DNA of 43,896 nt from JASGDB01 sp049841315 (GTDB lineage Bacteria; Bacteroidota; Bacteroidia; Flavobacteriales; Weeksellaceae). Below are positions 15,440 to 24,459 of the stretch, in pieces. The notes under the pieces are model-generated. The model was given only the letters and a program-made list of their open reading frames with translations, ran no database searches and was not told where the DNA came from. The stretch is taken from positions 1-43,896 of the forward strand of contig JASGDB010000139.1 of the NCBI GenBank assembly GCA_049841315.1. The letters are read 5' to 3'. How positions within the stretch are numbered: position 1 is the first letter of the stretch; every line of letters begins with the position of its first letter. The position numbers were made by a program, and so were the translations under genes.

Positions 15440-15658
15440 ACCTGTTGTGTATTTGTAAACATTTATAAAACGCAAAGATTTTCAATAGTTTACTTATTTT
15501 TAAGAATGCAAAAATTGTGAATAAATTTTCATTGAAGTTTACGCTTAAGCAATCCGCCAAAGGTGGAATCTCTTTGCTTACCAAAATTTTGAATGAATTG
15601 AATAAATCTTTGCGTTTATTAAATCTTTTGCTTTAATCATAAATGCACAACGGGTTAA
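15440..15658. repeat. Long imperfect palindrome (MITE-like)
   Basis: The spacer after xerD folds on itself as a whole. Its ends pair (CCTGTTGTGTATTTG near 15440 with the complement near 15658). Next comes a perfect 14-bp pair, AAACGCAAAGATTT (about 15468) with AAATCTTTGCGTTT (about 15605), and then a central hairpin TAAGCAA ... CCGCC-AAA-GGTGG ... TTGCTTA at about 15546-15582. No ORF lies inside. It looks like a small non-autonomous palindromic element or intergenic repeat. Confidence 0.6.
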
Positions 15659-15668
15659 TAATGTAAAA

Positions 15669-16178
15669 ATGAAAGACTTAAACTTCTGTCCGAAATGCGG
15701 AAACCAAACGCTTCTCTGGGACGGCGAAAAAAAATGGAGCTGCAGCCAGTGCGATTATGTACTTTTTCACAATGTTGCCGGAGCGGTTGCTGTTTTGATA
15801 ACCTGCGGAGATGAGATTCTTTTCACCCGCAGAAATCAGGAGCCGGGAAAGGGAAAGCTGGATTTGCCGGGAGGCTTTACCGACCCAAAAGAATCGGCGG
15901 AACACACCTGCGCCCGAGAGCTTTCGGAAGAACTCGGAATTGAAGTAGACGAGAACAAACTTCGTTATCTGGGAAGCCACCCAAATGTTTATCTGTATAA
16001 AAATATTCCTTACAATACGCTCGACCTTATTTATCAGTATGAAGTTTCGGAAAAATTTGAAGTTTCCCTCGAGCTTTCGGAAGTTTCGGAAATTGTTTGG
16101 CTCAGGAAAAATGAAATCCTTACAGAAGATGTCGCGTTTGAATCGCAGAAGGAATTTCTTGTGAAGTTTTGCAGATGA
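15669..16178 (+). CDS. NUDIX hydrolase with N-terminal zinc ribbon
   Basis: This 169-aa protein joins a four-Cys zinc ribbon (Cys7, Cys10, Cys25, Cys28) to a NUDIX domain. The NUDIX box at 69-91 (GFTDPKESAEHTCARELSEE, then LGI) has the needed REL-x-EE-x-G pattern for Mg-dependent pyrophosphate hydrolysis. The zinc ribbon plus NUDIX layout recalls NudC NADH pyrophosphatase, but the protein is short and I do not see the SQPWPFPxS specificity motif. The substrate is therefore open; ADP-ribose or a nucleoside diphosphate derivative is likely. Confidence 0.85.
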   Translation: MKDLNFCPKCGNQTLLWDGEKKWSCSQCDYVLFHNVAGAVAVLITCGDEILFTRRNQEPGKGKLDLPGGFTDPKESAEHTCARELSEELGIEVDENKLRYLGSHPNVYLYKNIPYNTLDLIYQYEVSEKFEVSLELSEVSEIVWLRKNEILTEDVAFESQKEFLVKFCR

Positions 16179-16192
16179 TTTTTGTGATTTTG

Positions 16193-16333
16193 ATGGTTTG
16201 AAAAGGGTTTGAGATTGTATGTAAACCACCCCGTCAAAAATTCTCCGAATTTTTGCCACCCCTCCAAAGGAGGGGAATAATTCGTGCCTCGAATCCCGTA
16301 ACTCGTACCACTACTTGGTTCTTTTTACTTTTT
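16193..16333 (-). repeat. Intergenic repeat, copy 2 (inverted)
   Basis: This is the reverse complement partner of 13881-14008. It contains the hairpin CCCCTCC-AAA-GGAGGGG at 16258-16274 and the AAATTC/GAATTT hairpin. It has about eight extra bases (GAGTTACG) near the GTGGTACG end. Together the copies bracket the 2.2-kb dCMP deaminase-xerD-NUDIX block. Confidence 0.75.
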
Positions 16334-16347
16334 TCCTTGGCTCTTTT

Positions 16348-16800
16348 CTAATATTTCCCTGATTTCAGAATCCTCTCAAAATATTCCACCAGCAGAACTT
16401 TTTCCGCATCGGTGAGCCTTGCTTCGGGATGTTGTGCCACGTATCCTGCAATAGGCATCCTGTTTTGCTGAATATCGGCAATGGTATTTTCGAGCATATT
16501 TTGCTTCAAATCGGGATTGAAAGTTGTCCATTCAGAAAAATTGAGGTGTTCCCTACCCTCTTTTACGTGATGCTTTACCGACCATGAAATAGGTGCGAAA
16601 TACGCATAATCAGGATATACCGTTTCATTGGAATGACAGTCGTAGCAGGTTTTTTTCAAAATTATGCGGATTTCCTGAGGCGTTTGCATCACATCTGCAA
16701 AATTTTCATTTTTTTTCACGGGCTTGTTGGTTCGGTCTACGGGAATAAACTGAATCAGAGCAATGATGACCAGAAGCCAGTAAATGATTTTTTTTATCAC
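16348..16800 (-). CDS. Haem-binding domain protein, 150 aa
   Basis: This small exported or membrane-anchored protein has a single N-terminal hydrophobic segment (IIYWLLVIIALIQFIPV) and a haem attachment motif CYDCH (Cys52, Cys55, His56), as in the Haem_bd family. The downstream stretch TVYPDYAYFAPISWSVKHHV and the W-x-x-F segment are typical of that family. It would bind a c-type haem in the periplasm. Translation starts at GTG 16800, which overlaps the TGA of the upstream gene (GTGA), so it is the last gene of a coupled three-gene operon. Confidence 0.8.
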   Translation of the reverse strand: MIKKIIYWLLVIIALIQFIPVDRTNKPVKKNENFADVMQTPQEIRIILKKTCYDCHSNETVYPDYAYFAPISWSVKHHVKEGREHLNFSEWTTFNPDLKQNMLENTIADIQQNRMPIAGYVAQHPEARLTDAEKVLLVEYFERILKSGKY

Positions 16801-18503
16801 GGTGCTTTCTGTTCTTCGGGATTAGCCGTTTCTGCTTTTTTCGGGGCGGGCGCAGGAGCTGGCGGAGCAGGAACAACATCCCATTCTTCCGTAACATCCC
16901 ACAACGGTCTCGGAGCTACTTTTTTCGGTAGGAAATAGACATCTTCTGCAAAAATTCCGTTGTAAAAATCCGCTTCATCCCAAAATCCGTTTTCATTATT
17001 ATCCACCAGAATCCGCACGGTGTATGTATCGGGTTTCAGCGATTCAAAACGGATTTCCTTATCCGAAGTATAGACGGAATAAACCGGAATGTCCTTGCTC
17101 TCCAGCAGTTGAAGCCAGAACTTATGAGCCGGTGCATTGGACAGTTTAAAAGTCAGGCTTCCGTAATTTTCGGATTTATCTCCCTCAAAATCAAATCGGT
17201 AGGATTTCTTAATGGTTTCGTAAAAAGAATTGACCGTTTCTTTCGGGATCGTGAGGGAATATTTTTTTCCTTCCTTAAAATCGGAGCTGATATAAATTTT
17301 AAAAGGATTTTTCTCCGAAATTTTTGCAGTAAACGGCTGCTGGATGCTGTCGCTTTCCAGAGTCCATTTTTCCGTATCAATCTTATCTATCGCATAGTTG
17401 GACGTAATCTCAAATTCCTTTTTCGGAGGAAGAAGATTCCCCGAATTGTTGGAAAGTGCCATTTCGTTTTTCGGATTCAGCCGGTAGAATGTTGAGATGG
17501 TGTCCTGTTTTGTGCCTGTATCATAACTGAATTTCAGGTTTTCGCTTTTTTCCGTTCCTATGTTTTTTCCGACGGCATCAAACCACACATAAGCCGAATC
17601 GGATTTCGGACGGTGCGTTACTTTGTAATCCTGAAGATTTTCACTTACGGCTCGGATGTCCAGCTTTTCGGGTTTACCCTCAAAAAAAAGAAGTACTCCG
17701 CCGGGATTTTCTTTTGTTTCAAGGTATTTGAATTTTGAAACCGTTGGATAAAGTTTAATATTCAAACCGGAAAGGCTCGAAGAATCCAGTTTTAAAGCAT
17801 CTTTAAAGAAACCGACAGGCTCTTTTCCCGTATCGAAAATGGAATTGTCGTTTTCATCTTCAAAGGCAACCATACGGTACGCTCCGGGAGAAAGATAATT
17901 GAGTTCGTAATATCCGTCCGGGTCTGCCATGGTGATATAGGCAGGTTTTTTTCGGTAATCCACGGAATCGGATTCCTTGTAAAGCCCGATTACGATTTTT
18001 TTATCGTTGTTGGCTGAAGAAGTAGTCGTTGTGGTCGAAGTTTTGGGAGGCGTAAGCGCCTTGTGGGCATCACCGCTGATATAAAGGTCGTCGATTTTTT
18101 CTCCGGTAGAAAAAGCAAAATTAAAATAAGGAAGAATATTTCCCTCGTTGTTATCCTTAATCGCATTCCCGAAATTAAAATTGTAGGTCGCATTCGCCTG
18201 AAGCGTATCTTCCCACTGTATCAGGATGTATTTGTTGGCAAGCTGTCCGGGAAAAATTCTTTTGATTTTCTTTATCGGCGGAGAGATAATCAGGTTTTTA
18301 TTGATATTGTCGAGCGTAATATATTCATCAAAATCAATGCGGAGTTCTTTCATATTCTGCGGAACATTCACACGTGGAGAATCCAGATTAGAACCCAACA
18401 TCACCGGAGCAAGAGAATCTTTTTTTCCGCCGACGGGCGAGCCTACTCTCGCGCAGGAAAGCAGAAGCACTGAAACCATTAATATCACAAAAAAATTCTT
18501 CAT
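16797..18503 (-). CDS. Ig-like domain lipoprotein, 568 aa
   Basis: From ATG 18503 the protein has a lipoprotein signal (MKNFFVILMVSVLLLSCARV), so it is an envelope lipoprotein. The mature part begins GSPVGGKKDSLAPVML, followed by a Big_5-like Ig domain (about 35-135, FDEYITLDNINKNLIISPP). A Thr/Ser-rich linker (TSTTTTTSSA), a carboxypeptidase-regulatory-like beta domain (GYYELNYLSPGAYRMVAFED) and a long beta-rich region follow. The C-terminus is a Pro/Ala-rich tail (VVPAPPAPAPAPKKAE). Such proteins are conserved across Bacteroidetes without an assigned role. It lies 24 bases after the serine hydrolase gene. Confidence 0.8.
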   Translation of the reverse strand: MKNFFVILMVSVLLLSCARVGSPVGGKKDSLAPVMLGSNLDSPRVNVPQNMKELRIDFDEYITLDNINKNLIISPPIKKIKRIFPGQLANKYILIQWEDTLQANATYNFNFGNAIKDNNEGNILPYFNFAFSTGEKIDDLYISGDAHKALTPPKTSTTTTTSSANNDKKIVIGLYKESDSVDYRKKPAYITMADPDGYYELNYLSPGAYRMVAFEDENDNSIFDTGKEPVGFFKDALKLDSSSLSGLNIKLYPTVSKFKYLETKENPGGVLLFFEGKPEKLDIRAVSENLQDYKVTHRPKSDSAYVWFDAVGKNIGTEKSENLKFSYDTGTKQDTISTFYRLNPKNEMALSNNSGNLLPPKKEFEITSNYAIDKIDTEKWTLESDSIQQPFTAKISEKNPFKIYISSDFKEGKKYSLTIPKETVNSFYETIKKSYRFDFEGDKSENYGSLTFKLSNAPAHKFWLQLLESKDIPVYSVYTSDKEIRFESLKPDTYTVRILVDNNENGFWDEADFYNGIFAEDVYFLPKKVAPRPLWDVTEEWDVVPAPPAPAPAPKKAETANPEEQKAP

Positions 18504-18527
18504 GAAAACTTTTGGCAAATGTAGCAA

Positions 18528-19781
18528 TTATTCTCCTAAAGAATCGGCAGAAATTACATTCAGGCTGTCTTGCTCTTCCAAAGTTTTCCGCAGTTTCTCC
18601 GTTTCGTAAGGGAAATTTTCAAAAAGTGCGGAAAGGGCAAGCGCAGAATACACTCTGTTCGAGTATTTATTTCCTAAAGCGATGATGGTTACTTTGGATT
18701 TCAGAAGATGGGCAAAAACCGTATTGCTTCCGTGCCACCAGCCGTTGTGGTAGGTAAGTTTCTCCCCATTGTCAAAAATCTTCATCCGGAATCCCAAACC
18801 GTAATTATTGACACCCGCTTTTTCATTGCTGTACGGCGCAAAAACCATCTGCATCAGCTCAGGTTTCAGGAAAACTTTGGAAAACATGGCTTTGGAAAAA
18901 TTCAGCAAATCCCTTGGTGTGGTGTAGACGTTTTTATCTCCGTAAATAAGGTCGAGGCGGTCGTAGGGATAAAGTCTGTTTCCTCTGAAATAAAAAGATT
19001 TCGAGGCTCTCAATGTATCGCTTTCTTTGAAAATATACGTGTTTTTCATTTTCAAAGGTTTGAAAACCATTGCGTTCATTGCTTCGGGGAAGGAAGTTTT
19101 AGTTACCTGTTCCACAATCAGCGCAAGCAAAGCGTAATTGGTATTGCAGTACATGAATCCCGTGCCGGGTTTCTTTGAAAGTTCGGGTTTGTATCGGGTT
19201 AAAAGATTGAGGATGTCCCGATTGGTCAGGAATTTTTTGAAAAGTTCATTCGGCTGAGGCTGAATATGCTCGATGAAATGTTCGTATTTTGGAAGTCCGC
19301 TCCGCTGATTGAGCAGAAACTGAACCTGCACTTCAGGATAAGGAAATTTCGGAAAAAACTTTGTTACAGGGTCGGTAAGGCTGATTTTTCCGGCTTCCAC
19401 CAGCTTCATTACTGCCATTGCCGTCAGGGTTTTGGAAACGGAAGCGACATGAAGCGGTGTGTTTTTATTAATCGGTTCTTTTTCGTTGTCCTGCGCAAAA
19501 CCCCGGTATTCTTCCAGAAGAATATTGTCGCCTTTTGCAATAAGGATTCCTCCGCTGAGATTGCCGTTTTCCCAAACAGACTGATAATAATTGTTTAGGG
19601 TTTTCTTAATGGAATCTTCTCCTTCAAAATAATTGTCCGAGCGGGAAAACACATCATTGATATTTACATTTCCGTAGTTCGGAAGCGCAGTTTCGTCGTT
19701 GCTGTATTGTGTTTTTCCTTTTTTACACGCCGTAAGCAACAGCAGAATACCGAGGAAAAACAAGGGGAAAAATATCTTCAT
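18528..19781 (-). CDS. Serine hydrolase, class C beta-lactamase-like lipoprotein
   Basis: This 417-aa penicillin-binding-protein/beta-lactamase fold protein has a lipobox LLTAC (Cys19). The active-site S-x-x-K is present (SVSK, Ser114 and Lys117), as are the Y-x-N motif (YCNTNY) and an H-x-G-like third motif (HNGWWHGSN). It is likely an esterase or D-aminopeptidase/peptidase of the envelope rather than a true antibiotic-degrading enzyme. ATG 19781 is chosen; an in-frame TTG seven codons upstream is also possible. It is the first gene of the operon with the Ig-like lipoprotein and the haem-binding protein. Confidence 0.85.
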   Translation of the reverse strand: MKIFFPLFFLGILLLLTACKKGKTQYSNDETALPNYGNVNINDVFSRSDNYFEGEDSIKKTLNNYYQSVWENGNLSGGILIAKGDNILLEEYRGFAQDNEKEPINKNTPLHVASVSKTLTAMAVMKLVEAGKISLTDPVTKFFPKFPYPEVQVQFLLNQRSGLPKYEHFIEHIQPQPNELFKKFLTNRDILNLLTRYKPELSKKPGTGFMYCNTNYALLALIVEQVTKTSFPEAMNAMVFKPLKMKNTYIFKESDTLRASKSFYFRGNRLYPYDRLDLIYGDKNVYTTPRDLLNFSKAMFSKVFLKPELMQMVFAPYSNEKAGVNNYGLGFRMKIFDNGEKLTYHNGWWHGSNTVFAHLLKSKVTIIALGNKYSNRVYSALALSALFENFPYETEKLRKTLEEQDSLNVISADSLGE

Positions 19782-19986
19782 CTTTTTCAAAATCCGTGGC
19801 AATTTATAAAATTGAACCCGAAATTTTCATTTAATCGGATGAGATTAAGATTTTTTTAACAAATTTTGTTTTGTTTTGGAGCAGCTTGCACTTTCAGAAT
19901 TTCAAACTAAGGAATCGGCTTGTTAATTTTCAGAGCAGGAGATGAATTTTAACGAAAAATATCAACATTTTTTTAATCTCACTATT

Positions 19987-20568
19987 CTATTTTGGATCAT
20001 TAATCGTAATGGATATGTCTTTATTAATGGATTTTGAAGAAGAGTATTTCGCATTGCAGACCAAAGATGTCAGCGTGTAAGAGCCTTTATCTACAAGGAT
20101 GAAATTCTGATTTTTTGAAGGAATATTGAGGTTATAAAATTTCTTTCCGCTGATTTTCATCACCATATTGCATTTTGAATTGTTAACAATCTGGATATAC
20201 GCTTCTTTCTTATTCGGGTCGTTATTGAAAAGATGTGTAAGCATCTCCGCTGTTTTTTTGTTTTTTTCACTTGTGCTTCCCGATGAAACGTTTTTGTTGG
20301 ACTTTACAATTTCCTTTTTCATTGTTTTGGAACTTACGGTTTTTATTTCCGGTTTCGCCACAGTTTTTGCTTCAGGAGAATCGTTGGTGTTCATCAGCGT
20401 CATCATTTTCCTTTTCAGTTCACCGTTTTTCGGATGAGTAGGATTTTCTTTTATAAACTGTGCTATCAGAGTAACATCGGATGTGTTTTCAACCTGCTGA
20501 TACGTAAGCACTTTTTGCGAAAAAGCCATTAAAGGAAATAGCAGCAGCAGGAAAATAATTTTTTTCAT
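19987..20568 (-). CDS. Exported protein, DUF6759-like
   Basis: ATG 20568 gives a standard signal peptide (MKKIIFLLLLFPLMAFSQ); an upstream start adds only MIKNHN. The mature N-terminal part is a short helical hairpin (QVENTSDVTLIAQFIKENP and NGELKRKMMTLMN). A long Lys/Ser/Thr-rich linker leads to a compact C-terminal beta domain (YIQIVNNSKCNMVMKISGKK to CNAKYSSSKS) with two Cys that could pair. It resembles proteins annotated DUF6759 in Chryseobacterium. Function is unknown. Confidence 0.7.
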   Translation of the reverse strand: MKKIIFLLLLFPLMAFSQKVLTYQQVENTSDVTLIAQFIKENPTHPKNGELKRKMMTLMNTNDSPEAKTVAKPEIKTVSSKTMKKEIVKSNKNVSSGSTSEKNKKTAEMLTHLFNNDPNKKEAYIQIVNNSKCNMVMKISGKKFYNLNIPSKNQNFILVDKGSYTLTSLVCNAKYSSSKSINKDISITINDPK

Positions 20569-20640
20569 ATTGTGATTTTTTATCAATGAAACATAATTTG
20601 TAAACGGTAAAACCTGCTTTTTAGTTTGTATTAATTTTCA

Positions 20641-20648
20641 TATCTTTG
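20641..20648 (+). promoter_or_regulatory. -7 box (TATCTTTG) of tsf
   Basis: An exact TAnnTTTG match lies 56 bases before the tsf ATG. The leader then contains a small stem-loop (CGCT-AAAAA-AGCG) at about 20653-20666. It shows that tsf is driven from here rather than from rpsB. Confidence 0.6.
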
Positions 20649-20704
20649 CACCGCTAAAAAAGCGTGCCAAAATAAGAATAATTTTTTAATAAAAAATAAC
20701 AATT

Positions 20705-21529
20705 ATGTATACACCAGTTGCTGCAGACGTAGCGAAATTGAGAAACACAACAGGTGCAGGGATGATGGACTGCAAAAAAGCTTTGGTAGAAGCTGAAGGA
20801 GATTTTGAAAAAGCAATCGAAATCCTTAGAAAAAAAGGACAGAAAGTGGCTGCAAACAGAGCCGACAGAGAATCTTCCGAAGGTGCTGTAATCGCAAAAG
20901 TAAACGAAGACAATACTTTGGGAGCTGTTATTTCCCTGAACTGCGAAACTGACTTCGTAGCGAAAAACGAAGCGTTCATCGAGCTGGCTTACGAATTGGC
21001 TGAGCAGGCAATGAACTACGCTTCCAAAGAAGAATTCCTTGCTTCCGATTTCCACGGAATCACTGTTGCCGAAAAATTAATCGAGCAGACCGGAGTAATC
21101 GGAGAAAAAATCGAAATCGGTGCTTTTGAAGTAATCGAAGGTGCTTTCCTTGGTTCTTATATCCACGCAGGAAACAAAATCGCTGCTATCACGGCTCTTT
21201 CCGCAAAAGTAGACGGTGCTCAGGAAATCGCTCACGCTGTTTCCATGCAAGTAGCTGCGATGAACCCTATCGCTTTGGACGAAACTAAAGTTTCTCAGGA
21301 AATAATCGACAAAGAACTCGAAATCGAAAGAGAACTTCTTACAAAAGAAGGAAAACCTGAAAACATCATCGAAAATATCCTTAAAGGTAAACTTCAGAAA
21401 TTCTACAAAGAGAACACTTTGGTACACCAGGCGTTCATCAAAGACGGGGGAATCTCTGTTGCTGAGTATGTACGTTCAGGAAATGCCGACCTTAAAGTAG
21501 CAGGTTTCGTAAGAGTTGCTCTTTCTTAA
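20705..21529 (+). CDS. tsf: Elongation factor Ts
   Basis: EF-Ts exchanges GDP for GTP on EF-Tu. Length (274 aa) and motifs are standard: an N-terminal UBA-like domain with VAKLRNTTGAGMMDCKKAL, the NCETDFVAKNEAF segment, and two core domains ending with the ISVAEYVR motif. Usually tsf follows rpsB directly. Here the upstream neighbour is a divergent exported-protein gene and tsf has its own promoter. Confidence 0.95.
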   Translation: MYTPVAADVAKLRNTTGAGMMDCKKALVEAEGDFEKAIEILRKKGQKVAANRADRESSEGAVIAKVNEDNTLGAVISLNCETDFVAKNEAFIELAYELAEQAMNYASKEEFLASDFHGITVAEKLIEQTGVIGEKIEIGAFEVIEGAFLGSYIHAGNKIAAITALSAKVDGAQEIAHAVSMQVAAMNPIALDETKVSQEIIDKELEIERELLTKEGKPENIIENILKGKLQKFYKENTLVHQAFIKDGGISVAEYVRSGNADLKVAGFVRVALS

Positions 21530-21550
21530 TCAGAAACAAATTTTATATAT

Positions 21551-21577
21551 AATCCCACTTTTCGGTGGGATTTTTTT
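21551..21577 (+). terminator. Rho-independent terminator of tsf
   Basis: ATCCCAC (21552-21558) pairs with GTGGGAT (21565-21571) around a short loop, with T-rich sequence after it. It lies 22 bases after the tsf stop. Confidence 0.85.
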
Positions 21578-21603
21578 ATTGACATTGCTGTATAAAAAAA
21601 GTT

Positions 21604-21611
21604 TAAATTTG
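21604..21611 (+). promoter_or_regulatory. -7 box (TAAATTTG) for the secreted IgGFc-like gene
   Basis: This TAnnTTTG match lies 19 bases before a TTG start at 21630. It rules out the longer frame that would begin inside tsf. Confidence 0.55.
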
Positions 21612-21629
21612 CATCCACATATTTTCGTT

Positions 21630-24323
21630 TTGAAAAAAGTTTATTTCTTTTTCTTGGTCATTATCTCTGTTTTCTGTTCCGCACAGATGGATACAGAGCA
21701 TTGGTTTGCCCCTATGGGATGCAATTATCCGTCAACAAAAAATTTTCAGGCACTCTACTTATCTACGGGAGAGACTACTGCATTTAAAGTAAAAATCTAC
21801 AACGGAAGTACGGAGCTTTCCGAAGTGGAAATCAGCAAGGGAAATCCTGTAACCTATACGATTCCCCGTGAGCTTATTATTACGGAAGAAGACGGAGACA
21901 GAATGACCGTGCTCACTAAAGGGCTGCACCTGGTGGGAGAAAAGAAGTTTTTTGCCAATCTGCGGTTTGCAGTAGAAAACCATGCAGAAATCGTAACCTC
22001 AAAAGGGCGTGCCGGATTGGGGCAGACATTTTTTCTGGGAATGCCTTCCGTAATACCGGGCAGCTCGGGAGCAATATCGAATCATACCATAAGCGTAATT
22101 GCCACTGAAAACGGAACTAATATTACATTGTCCGGCTATGATCCTTCTTTGGTGTTTACCAACGACAGCAATCTTTCTGCTGAAAAAACGGTAACGCTTA
22201 ACAAGGGAGAATCCTATATTTTTGAGGTGAATAACGACGTGCAGAATTTACAGCAAGGTCTGATAGGAGCAAAAATAGAGAGTGATAAACCTATCAGCGT
22301 TTCCAGCGGATCATTCAGCGGAAGAATTGGGAATACAGGCGTCGATAATTTCATGGATCAAAGTATACCGATTGACAAAACCGGAGACCGGTTTATTGTA
22401 ATGAGCGGAAACGGTGCTATGCCAAACTCCGTCATGGAAATGGCTCTTGTGATTGCAGCGGAAGACGATGTTGATGTTTTTCTGAATGACAATCCTTATA
22501 CAATGGGACATCTTGCCAATGCCGGAGACTATTTTTTTGTGGACAGCTCTCACTATCTTCCTCTTTCTGCAGCCAATAACATCTATGGTGTCTATATCAA
22601 CACCAGTAAAAAAGTATATGTATACCAAATACTTGCCGGTTCCTCCGGTAATGAACTGCCTTCCGGCGGAATGAATCTTATACCGGGATTATCCTGTTTC
22701 CTGCCAAGCAATATTGATGAACTAAGCAAAGTAGACGAAAATCCCGTTTTTGCATATGCAAACGGTCAGGATTTGGACTATTATGAAACTCACGATGTAA
22801 AACTTAATATTATTGCACAATCCGGCTCCGATTTATTGATTAACGGTTCAAAAACAGGTCTAATCGGCCCTTTTAGCATTGCGGGAAATACAGAGTGGGA
22901 ATTATACTCCTTTTTAGATGCCCGGGGAAATATTACGGTAAACAATAATTATAATAAAGCCATAACTGCAGGAATTGCCGGCGGAAGCGGCCCTGTAGGA
23001 TTCGGCGGTTACTTTGCCGGATTCAGCTCCGTACCTTCCATATCCAAAAGCGGGGACTGTGCAAATGGGCAGCGTCTGGAAGTAGATGATATTTATGATG
23101 AGTATAAATGGGAATTCAGTTTGGATAATATCACTTGGGGAGCACTGCCGGCCGGTATTCCCGACAATGTTCCGTCCATAAATCCGGGAGGCAATTTCGG
23201 GTATTACAGATGTACGGTTACCAAATATTCCTGCCTGCCTCAGCAGACAACCAAAGAGTTCAAATTCCTTAAATGTCCGCAAACAAAAACAGTATCCTAT
23301 ACAATCGGACATTGCGGCAGCATTACTCCCATCACTCCTACTTTTACCGATGATCCTTCAATGCTCGTGAATATCACCAAAACCGCAATTATTGAAAAAC
23401 CTTCATCGGGGAATGCGTATGTGGATTCTTCCGGAAATATCATTTTTGAAGCGAACGATACATCGGAAAGCCAGGTAACGTTCAAATATTATTTTGAAAG
23501 CTACGGAGATTTCCCGGATTCGGAAGAAGTAACTGTCATAATTAATATTGCCCAGATTATCATCAATAATCCGGAAGTCGAAATAACTGCGTGTCTTGAT
23601 GAATACGGATTAGGAAAATACAGACTGACAAAATTTGAAGATGAAAATCCGGGGCATACGAAATACGAATATTATACAGATTCCGGCTATACCCAAATGA
23701 TTCCTGCCTCGGAAATCGAAAATTATTTTTCGGAGCCCGGGAAAACAGTTTATGTAAAGGTATACAATACGTATAACTGCTATAAAACAGCGAAAATTAC
23801 TTTAAAAACATACGAACTGCCCTCTGTAAGAGTAGAAATTATCGGGCAGCAAGCTGTTGTATATGCTTCGGGAGGCACGGCTCCTTATTATTATCGTATT
23901 GTCGGAAAAGATTATGACCAAAACAGCGGAGGTTTTGTAAACAGCAATTCCTTTGTTTTTGAAAATGTTCCTTACGGCATTAATACCGCTTTTGTGATTT
24001 CTGCTGACCAATGCCTGCCGTCAGAAAAAGAGTTCACTGTTATCAGAACTCTGAACGTAATCACACCCAACGGGGACGGCTATAATGATACGCTTGATTA
24101 TTCGGATTTGCTGAGCAAAGAAGATGCAGTTTTGAAAATTTTTGACCGGTTCGGATCTCTGATATTCACAGGCGGAACATCCAACAGCTTCATCTGGAAC
24201 GGAACCATAAACGGAAGACCCGCCCCTACCGCTTCCTACTGGTACATATTGCAATGGCGGGATCCCGAATCTTCCCACATTACACGAGCCACAGGCTGGA
24301 TTTTAGTAAAAAACCGAAATTAG
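21630..24323 (+). CDS. Secreted IgGFc-binding-like protein with T9SS type B domain
   Basis: This is an 897-aa protein. The TTG at 21630 is chosen because it follows the promoter and opens a perfect signal peptide (KKVYFFFLVIISVFCSAQ); no ATG fits. Residues about 20-380 resemble the IgGFc-binding N-terminal domain (for example TFFLGMPSV, NHTISVIATENGTNITLSG, DKPISVSSGSFSGR, MNLIPG). Beta-rich repeats follow. The last 90 residues form a gliding-motility/CHU_C type B sorting domain (VITPNGDGYNDTLDYS, KIFDRFGSLIF, WNGTINGRPAPTASYWYIL). The protein is therefore exported by the type IX system and probably attached to the cell surface. An adhesin role is plausible. The defence island begins 71 bases downstream. 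Confidence 0.85.
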   Translation: MKKVYFFFLVIISVFCSAQMDTEHWFAPMGCNYPSTKNFQALYLSTGETTAFKVKIYNGSTELSEVEISKGNPVTYTIPRELIITEEDGDRMTVLTKGLHLVGEKKFFANLRFAVENHAEIVTSKGRAGLGQTFFLGMPSVIPGSSGAISNHTISVIATENGTNITLSGYDPSLVFTNDSNLSAEKTVTLNKGESYIFEVNNDVQNLQQGLIGAKIESDKPISVSSGSFSGRIGNTGVDNFMDQSIPIDKTGDRFIVMSGNGAMPNSVMEMALVIAAEDDVDVFLNDNPYTMGHLANAGDYFFVDSSHYLPLSAANNIYGVYINTSKKVYVYQILAGSSGNELPSGGMNLIPGLSCFLPSNIDELSKVDENPVFAYANGQDLDYYETHDVKLNIIAQSGSDLLINGSKTGLIGPFSIAGNTEWELYSFLDARGNITVNNNYNKAITAGIAGGSGPVGFGGYFAGFSSVPSISKSGDCANGQRLEVDDIYDEYKWEFSLDNITWGALPAGIPDNVPSINPGGNFGYYRCTVTKYSCLPQQTTKEFKFLKCPQTKTVSYTIGHCGSITPITPTFTDDPSMLVNITKTAIIEKPSSGNAYVDSSGNIIFEANDTSESQVTFKYYFESYGDFPDSEEVTVIINIAQIIINNPEVEITACLDEYGLGKYRLTKFEDENPGHTKYEYYTDSGYTQMIPASEIENYFSEPGKTVYVKVYNTYNCYKTAKITLKTYELPSVRVEIIGQQAVVYASGGTAPYYYRIVGKDYDQNSGGFVNSNSFVFENVPYGINTAFVISADQCLPSEKEFTVIRTLNVITPNGDGYNDTLDYSDLLSKEDAVLKIFDRFGSLIFTGGTSNSFIWNGTINGRPAPTASYWYILQWRDPESSHITRATGWILVKNRN

Positions 24324-24346
24324 TAGGTCAAACGCATTAAAATTCC

Positions 24347-24394
24347 GGCTCTTCGCCATTTTGTATGGAAAAAAAATATTCATATTATTTTAAA
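24347..24394 (+). repeat. Left half of interspersed repeat cut by the island
   Basis: These 48 bases (GGCTCTTCGCC to ATTTTAAA) match the reverse complement of 133-180 with one mismatch. The match ends abruptly at 24394, and the rest of the repeat resumes at 43648. The last ten bases TTATTTTAAA (24385-24394) are repeated at 43646-43655. Confidence 0.8.
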
Positions 24395-24404
24395 GTTTTC
24401 AGGA

Positions 24405-24435
24405 AAAAGCCTTTTGGGTTGAAAACAAGGCTTTT
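24405..24435. terminator. Hairpin just inside the left island end
   Basis: AAAAGCCTT (24405-24413) and AAGGCTTTT (24427-24435) form a perfect 9-bp stem that can act as a terminator in both directions. It would insulate the island from the chromosome. Confidence 0.5.
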
Positions 24436-24459
24436 ATGTGGATAATCAAAGATTGTAAG

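Noticed and set aside
21516..21630. Longer N-terminus for the secreted IgGFc-like protein
   Set aside because: It would start at a TTG inside tsf, run through the tsf terminator and place the signal peptide internally; the TTG at 21630 follows a -7 box and opens a normal signal peptide.
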